A stretch of 64,000 nt of DNA from Diatrype stigma (Eukaryota > Ascomycota > Sordariomycetes > Xylariales > Diatrypaceae), in the NCBI GenBank assembly GCA_022225965.2, contig JAKJXP020000005.1, positions 248,001 through 312,000 on the forward strand, written 5' to 3'. Made by a program: the position numbers and the translations under genes. The notes under the pieces are model-generated. The model was not told the origin of the DNA and did no database searches. It worked only from the letters and a program-made list of their open reading frames with translations. Of this stretch, positions 58,970 through 64,000 are shown in pieces; position 1 is the first letter of the stretch; each line of letters opens with the position of its first letter.

Positions 58970-61012
58970 TCAATAATATTCATTCATAACCCATTCCGGA
59001 GCTTGGGCGGCAGGTTGCATAATTACCTCGGACCAAGATTCCGATAAAGCGAAGTCGTCCGATCGGTAGTTCATACCAGTAGGACACAGCCTGCCCTCGG
59101 CATCCACCCCCCATGCCTCGCTCCCTACGGCTGCTGTGGCGTAAAACAAGGAGTCGGGGTCGTATTTTTCCTTGATGGTTAGAAGACGCAAATAGTTGGT
59201 CCCGTAGAAGTCTGATCGCCAGTGCTTCTGCGCGAAGTTCGCTTCGTTCAGGTACGTGCCCGAGGTCGGCGTGACAGCTCTGAGGGCCTCTGTGATCTCG
59301 TTGGCGAGAAGGTCTTGCCGGTGCTCCATCTCGGCGCGAGGGACGGTCCAATCCCACGGCGCCGTGACAATGGCGTGTACGGCAGCATCGCGCCACGCAG
59401 GCAGCACCGCGTTGTCAGCCACCCTGGAGACGGACGACAGCTTTCCGGAACTTAAATTCACGTTCAGCGACTGCATCAGCACGACGAATTTGCTGCCGCT
59501 CGCCATTCTACGCAGCACCCGCGTGAGCGCCTCGTTATTAGCCTCCTCGAGCAAGACGACTTCCGGGACCAGGCGGCTTCCGAGAAGCGCGCTCGTCTGA
59601 AAGGGCCCGTCGGGAAACGGGCTGTAGTCGCGGCGGAGCTGTTCGAGGTACGTGGAGGATTCGTGCGTCGAGCAGTTGTACGGGATCCCGAGCCCTTCGA
59701 GGTCGGCTAGGTACGGTGCCAGGAGGGCGCGAACCTCCTCGGCACTTTTGCCGGGCGCAGCAAGGTTGTATATGCCAAATGCGCTACTAGCCAGGCTGTA
59801 GGCGACGGTATTGCCACCTGCGTTCGTGATTGCTGGTAGCCTCTGGTTGAACAGACCAACCGCCTTCCAGAAAGCATCACTCCCTGCTGTTGCGTTGTCG
59901 AACGTAAGATAACCACCACCGATCGGGCCGTCCTGGTGCAGGCGCGCCGTCATGCTGATCACGACCCCGAATGTCCCGCCGCCTCCCCCGCTGAGCGCCC
60001 AGTAAAGGTCCTCATTGCTCTCAGGGGTAGCGATGAGGTGTTCACCTCCTGCCGTGACTACTTCCCATTCCAGCACATTGTCGGCGGCCAAACCGTATTG
60101 GCTGCTTAGACTCGAGTGGCCTCCTCCTTGCGTGTACCCCCCAGCAAGACCGACTGAAGGACAGTTACCCCCGATGACGCGGTACCCAGCTCTATCGGCA
60201 GCCTCGTATGCCTCTATCCCCAGGACTCCGGCGCCTACCTTAATAGCTGGTCCGGTGTAGTAACCACTTTTGTATTCAGAGATGATCTCGGTACCTTTCA
60301 CGTTATGCATCCAGAGCGACAGCGCCCCTTTGCCGGTCGACCTTCCTGCGAGGCTAAGTAAAGGTGGTTTCTAGGATCAGCTAACCATACAGTCTCATGA
60401 TGAAATGCGTGTGTTGCGATCCTTGGGGTACAAGAACCATATCATAAGCCCTGGGGACCAAGGGTTGGGGTTTTCAAGTGCGGATCGGCAACATACTCGT
60501 GCCCGGTGTTTTTGACCACCAGCCTGATGTCGCGGGCTTTAGCAAACTCGATGCCAGTGACAACGTCTTCTACGCCCGTCACGTTGATCGAGTAGCTCGC
60601 GTAGTTTCCTAACACGCACGGCTGAGGTGGCGGCGAGAACGGATTGCACGATTCTTGGAACCAGGCGGGCATAATTGCAGCCGGGGTCTCAAAGCTGCGT
60701 CGCAGTTAGGTTTGGAACTTCTATGAGAGCGGTGCCGCAGAGGGGGGACAGAGTATCTCACTGCACTCGTGACCAGTCCCATTTGGTCTGTAGAGCGGCA
60801 CATGCTGTTTCATTATAGAGCGAGAACTCTCCCTTGGAGTGGCAGACACTGGCTAAGGGTACAGTGCTGATCAATTTCCCGCCGATGGTCTTGTTCAAGG
60901 CATCCCATTGTGCCAATGTAGGCCAATTGAGATCTCCGGGAATGTACTTGCAGATATGGCCATGAGCCGCCGTAATGGTGAGCGCTAAGACCAGTAGTAA
61001 TGAGGAAGGCAT
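58970..61012 (-). CDS. Secreted FAD-linked oxidase, berberine-bridge-enzyme type (610 aa)
   Basis: The CDS is complement(join(58970..60353,60497..60694,60762..61012)), with introns of 143 and 67 nt. The ATG at 61,012 opens a signal peptide (MPSSLLLVLALTITAAHG), so the protein should be secreted. The FAD-binding PCMH/VAO domain follows. There is a KNTGHD motif (His149, equivalent to the 8-alpha-histidyl site) formed across the second splice, then RSTGKGALSLW, and GGNCPSVGLAGGYTQGGGH, where Cys214 is placed for a second, cysteinyl FAD bond. The C-terminal BBE motif NYRSDDF ends the fold. The family oxidises alcohols, sugars or alkaloid-like substrates with O2. Fungal members occur in secondary metabolism or lignocellulose attack. 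Two Cys-containing N-terminal segments suggest disulfides. The substrate is unknown. Confidence 0.92.
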
Positions 61013-61771
61013 GATTGCACTGCATCTATACACCAAGGCTATCACGGCCTTTCAGGGGCAATGCGGAGAAGGGTATGAGGCACAAATAAGGACAAGCTGT
61101 AAAGAGAAAGGAGAATGGCAGGAAAAGGCAGAGGAGCAGAGTGGAAAGCTTTAAATAAGCGGCCCGAGGAGGATTGGTCTAGGGCCTTATTCGCCGATTC
61201 CCTGTTTGTTAGCTGGATGGTGTTGTTGGTTGATGGCACGGCTGATGCATTGGATCTCTCCCTGCATACGTAGTTGGTGATAGGTGTGGGGTCAGAAACG
61301 ACAGTACCACCATAGGCCTGATTGGAGACTTCGTGGGGAAGCATACTTCACTTTCACTTGCGAACATGACAGATCATGGTATCAGCCATGACAACGAAGG
61401 GGAGACCCCTTGCTTCGTCGCAATCATACAGTGGTGGCTAACCCCTAACCTGCTTGCTTGCCTGATAGAAGATTCGAAAATGTTCAGTTCAGAAATGAAC
61501 CCGTTCGCTGCAATGCTCTTGATATAGTTATGTTATTAGTTGCCTAAAAAGCTCTAAGATACGTGATGTAGAATCTGGGTAGTCGTTCTATACTAAAGTT
61601 GCTGGACCTGCCGGCATTTTGCTACGCCATCGACCCTGTGGATCATCATGGAACCAACCCCTTTTGGTCGCTGTTCTGGAGTGACGGCTTGCCCCTGACG
61701 CTATGGAACATCAAAATTAGGACGGGCATGACGACCCCTAATTGTAGATTCGCATATTTGTGACACCTATA
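61013..61771. other. Intergenic region between two minus-strand genes
   Basis: It holds the promoter of the flavin oxidase gene and the 3' flank of the membrane protein gene. Short frames here have no motif. Confidence 0.45.
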
Positions 61772-63365
61772 TTATCTGTTGATCTTGTCGCTGTCGGTAT
61801 CCATCCAACTTGTGCCATGACTGTCGGCCTCGAGTTCGCTGGGGGTGGTTTCCTTGATGCGGACCTCGGTCTGCTTGATGATATGTACACGACTCGACGT
61901 ATTGTTTTCGTCCCTCAGGCGGTCCCACTTCCCACCACCAACCGATACCATGGTGCGGGACTTGCCCTGAGGCGTCAAAGAAGCGAGTTGCGTACCGCGC
62001 AATCCGGACCTCTGTATCAAGTTTCGTCGGTCAGCTGTGGCTCGATTTCGGGTTGGGAATGAGTCTTTCTTACCTCGCGGCCAGTATTGGATGCTGTCTT
62101 GGCCTTTGACCCTGCTGAAGAGCCTCGGAAGAAGCGTCCAAACATCTTGCGTAACGCCGGTAAAGATGCCGCAATAATGGCGAAACCCCCCTCCAGCTCC
62201 GACCAAATGATGAGAGGGGCATGGTGGTCTAGGAACGAACAGATCAGTAGGAAAGAACACACGAAATCAAGGTCTTTGAGAGGATGCCTCACATAATTCA
62301 TCATCGGGATAGATCCTGGTATCTATCCAGTGGTAGAAAACAAGGCGCATCATGGCGGCAAAACTGGCGACAACTCCAAGCCCTAAGACTCCTATAACCG
62401 ATATCTTGACGCGTCTTGCCATCTGGAGGTCCCGAACGATGAAAAAGGGCGTAATGGCACAGGTCCAGTCCGTAACCACCTGGATTGAGGTCCCGAGATA
62501 ACTGATGATCATAAAACCATTCTCGGAACATGTTCCCCTATGCATGCTTTAGCAAGGCCTCACACTAAGGGGCAAACGGTGGTGATACGTACAAGCTCTT
62601 GTTCCAGTTGGCTGCAAAAGGTCTGCAATCTGTCAAGACGAATATCATCGACCCGGACGAGACAAGCCCCATACTATACCAGAAAGAATCAGTACAAGTT
62701 TCTCGGAGCGAGCATAGCAAACATCTCAGAGTCTTAAACCGGGCTTCCGGAGCAGGGATATCATTGTATATGCGCTGGCAACCGCCGACAGAGAACTCCC
62801 GCAAGATCCAGAGGGTTCTTACATGATCATATCGGCCCATATTATGTATTTGTACTGCTTCTTGACGCATATTCGAAGGATGGTTGCCGCTATGGCAACC
62901 TTGGTGATCGTCGATGAGGCATAATACACCATCTCGTACAACAGGGCATATTCCCGCGCTCGGATCTTGAGCAACAAGTTGACATCGGCATCGCGGGCTC
63001 CAAGGCCGTACCTAGCAGCCATAATACCTAAGGCGCCAGCTGGGACGAAAGGGAGCTGTGTGGATTCGTGGAACGTCAGCATGCCAGTCTTAGCTAATGT
63101 GGGAATCTCTGTGGCCGGGTCGGGGTCGCCTTACATAGCCGATTACACACAGATAGTCTTCTATGCCCCATTTTTGCCCGTTGTCGAGGTAGTGCGTTCG
63201 AGCCCATATTCTTAAAGACAAAACGGTCGTAGTCAGGATGCTCATGACCCAAACCAGAGCGACTATCGTAGGACCCAACCCAGTGGGCTGGATCGGGGAC
63301 TGCGCGTAGGCGAGAGCGCCGAGTTCTTCGCCTGTCAAGGCCGAATAGTCTGGCTCTGATGCCAT
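61772..63365 (-). CDS. Pth11-like integral membrane protein, fungal rhodopsin-domain family (394 aa)
   Basis: The CDS is complement(join(61772..62011,62074..62228,62293..62537,62593..62673,62823..63055,63135..63365)), with introns of 62, 64, 55, 149 and 79 nt. Five introns in a short gene are typical of this family. The protein starts at the ATG 63,365 (an upstream GTG frame is not used). It has about seven hydrophobic segments: TIVALVWVMSILTTTVLSL, then the loop RARYGLG-like AARYGLGARDADV, EMVYYASSTITKVAIAATIL, and others. Family hallmarks include CRPFAANWNKSLGTC and a cytoplasmic tail with GGKWDRL and VRIKET. Such proteins are candidate surface sensors. For the first intron I chose the acceptor ending at 63,056 (good branch point and CACAG). 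An alternative in-frame acceptor about 33 nt upstream would add about 11 residues. Confidence 0.88.
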
Positions 63366-64000
63366 GTTGCCTAAACTTGAATGAAGGTCGTCTGGTATTG
63401 CTGCGACGAACACAGCCTTCCAACATAAAACTGGCCGGATCAGTCAGGTTTTGAATGAAAGCAACGAGAGAGCATGATGGCGGCCATTGCGCCCTTGAGA
63501 TCGAAGGCCCGAATGACTGTATACGCCTTCTCACTCTTTCAATGTGACAGTGCCTCTACCATGCTTGGTCCAAACTGCCGGGGAACCCAGCCCTGTGCAT
63601 CTAGACGGCACCGTCGATGCGGGTGCCGAGAATACCAATCTTGTTCGTTATCCTTGTTAGCAGCTACTCAGGGGTCCAACCCTTCCGGCCTCTGGGCTTC
63701 TTGCTCCTGAAAACAAGGCTTAGTTAGGGGCCCACAGCTGGAAGGGCTCTTCCGGCCATCGTATGCAAAGTCCGTTTCGTAAGTAGATAATGTTATGCTT
63801 GACTCTAAGGGTTGTCGGCTTGCCTCATTTCAAATCATCCCAAGCCGGCCGACGTGCTGACGGAAAATAGATCGATAGTCTCTCTCCATAATACCGTTTC
63901 ATTATATCACAGAACTAGCACATTGTGATATCTACGGTACGAACGTCCCGTACTCTTTCATCGCTAGAGCAAGACCATTTTGACATTTAATATTAAGGCT
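63366..64000. other. Window-end intergenic region, no gene recognised
   Basis: This is the upstream flank of the Pth11-like gene. A frame of 78 codons at 63,474-63,710 has no motif. AT-rich sequence lies at the window end. Confidence 0.4.

Overview
The window is nuclear DNA of a filamentous ascomycete, most likely a Sordariomycete-type fungus. The evidence is short spliceosomal introns (about 55-240 nt, GTAAGT-like donors, CTGAC/CTAAC branch points), a QutR/QA-1S-type quinate repressor, fungal Zn2Cys6 regulators, an MCT-type MFS transporter, a Pth11-like rhodopsin-domain protein and a BBE-type secreted oxidase. All exon structures were worked out by hand from reading frame, splice signals and family motifs. 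Each proposed CDS sums to a whole number of codons.

Layout. 1-640: 3' end of an unidentified gene. 2.2-3.4 kb: an intron-containing tRNA-Tyr and a degenerate tRNA-like element. 3.8-8.9 kb: a quinate-repressor-like gene diverging from a short Zn2Cys6 regulator. 10.2-15 kb: an MCT-family transporter diverging from a second, full-length Zn2Cys6/fungal_trans regulator. 15.8-17 kb: a GC-rich conserved-type protein of unknown function. 18.1-19.9 kb: a five-exon fatty acid desaturase. 21-25 kb: a four-domain RNA-metabolism protein (2H phosphoesterase, EEP nuclease, poly(A)-polymerase-type nucleotidyltransferase, MJ1316/DUF504), the most unusual gene here. 28.2-29.9 kb: a class III aminotransferase. 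31.5-33.5 kb: the exocyst subunit Exo70. 33.5-49.8 kb: a gene-poor stretch with many short tandem repeats and TACCTAGGTA-type motifs, ending in eroded coding-like sequence. 49.8-63.4 kb: an FAH-family hydrolase, a small basic chromatin-like protein with a 9-nt exon, a class II aldolase/adducin-family protein, a secreted flavin oxidase and a Pth11-like membrane protein.

Functionally the window mixes housekeeping genes (Exo70, tRNA, RNA processing) with accessory catabolic or secondary-metabolism genes. The divergent transporter/regulator pair (10.2-15 kb) and the divergent repressor/regulator pair (3.8-8.9 kb) are natural regulatory units. No polyketide or peptide synthase, complete transposon, CRISPR array or virus was seen.
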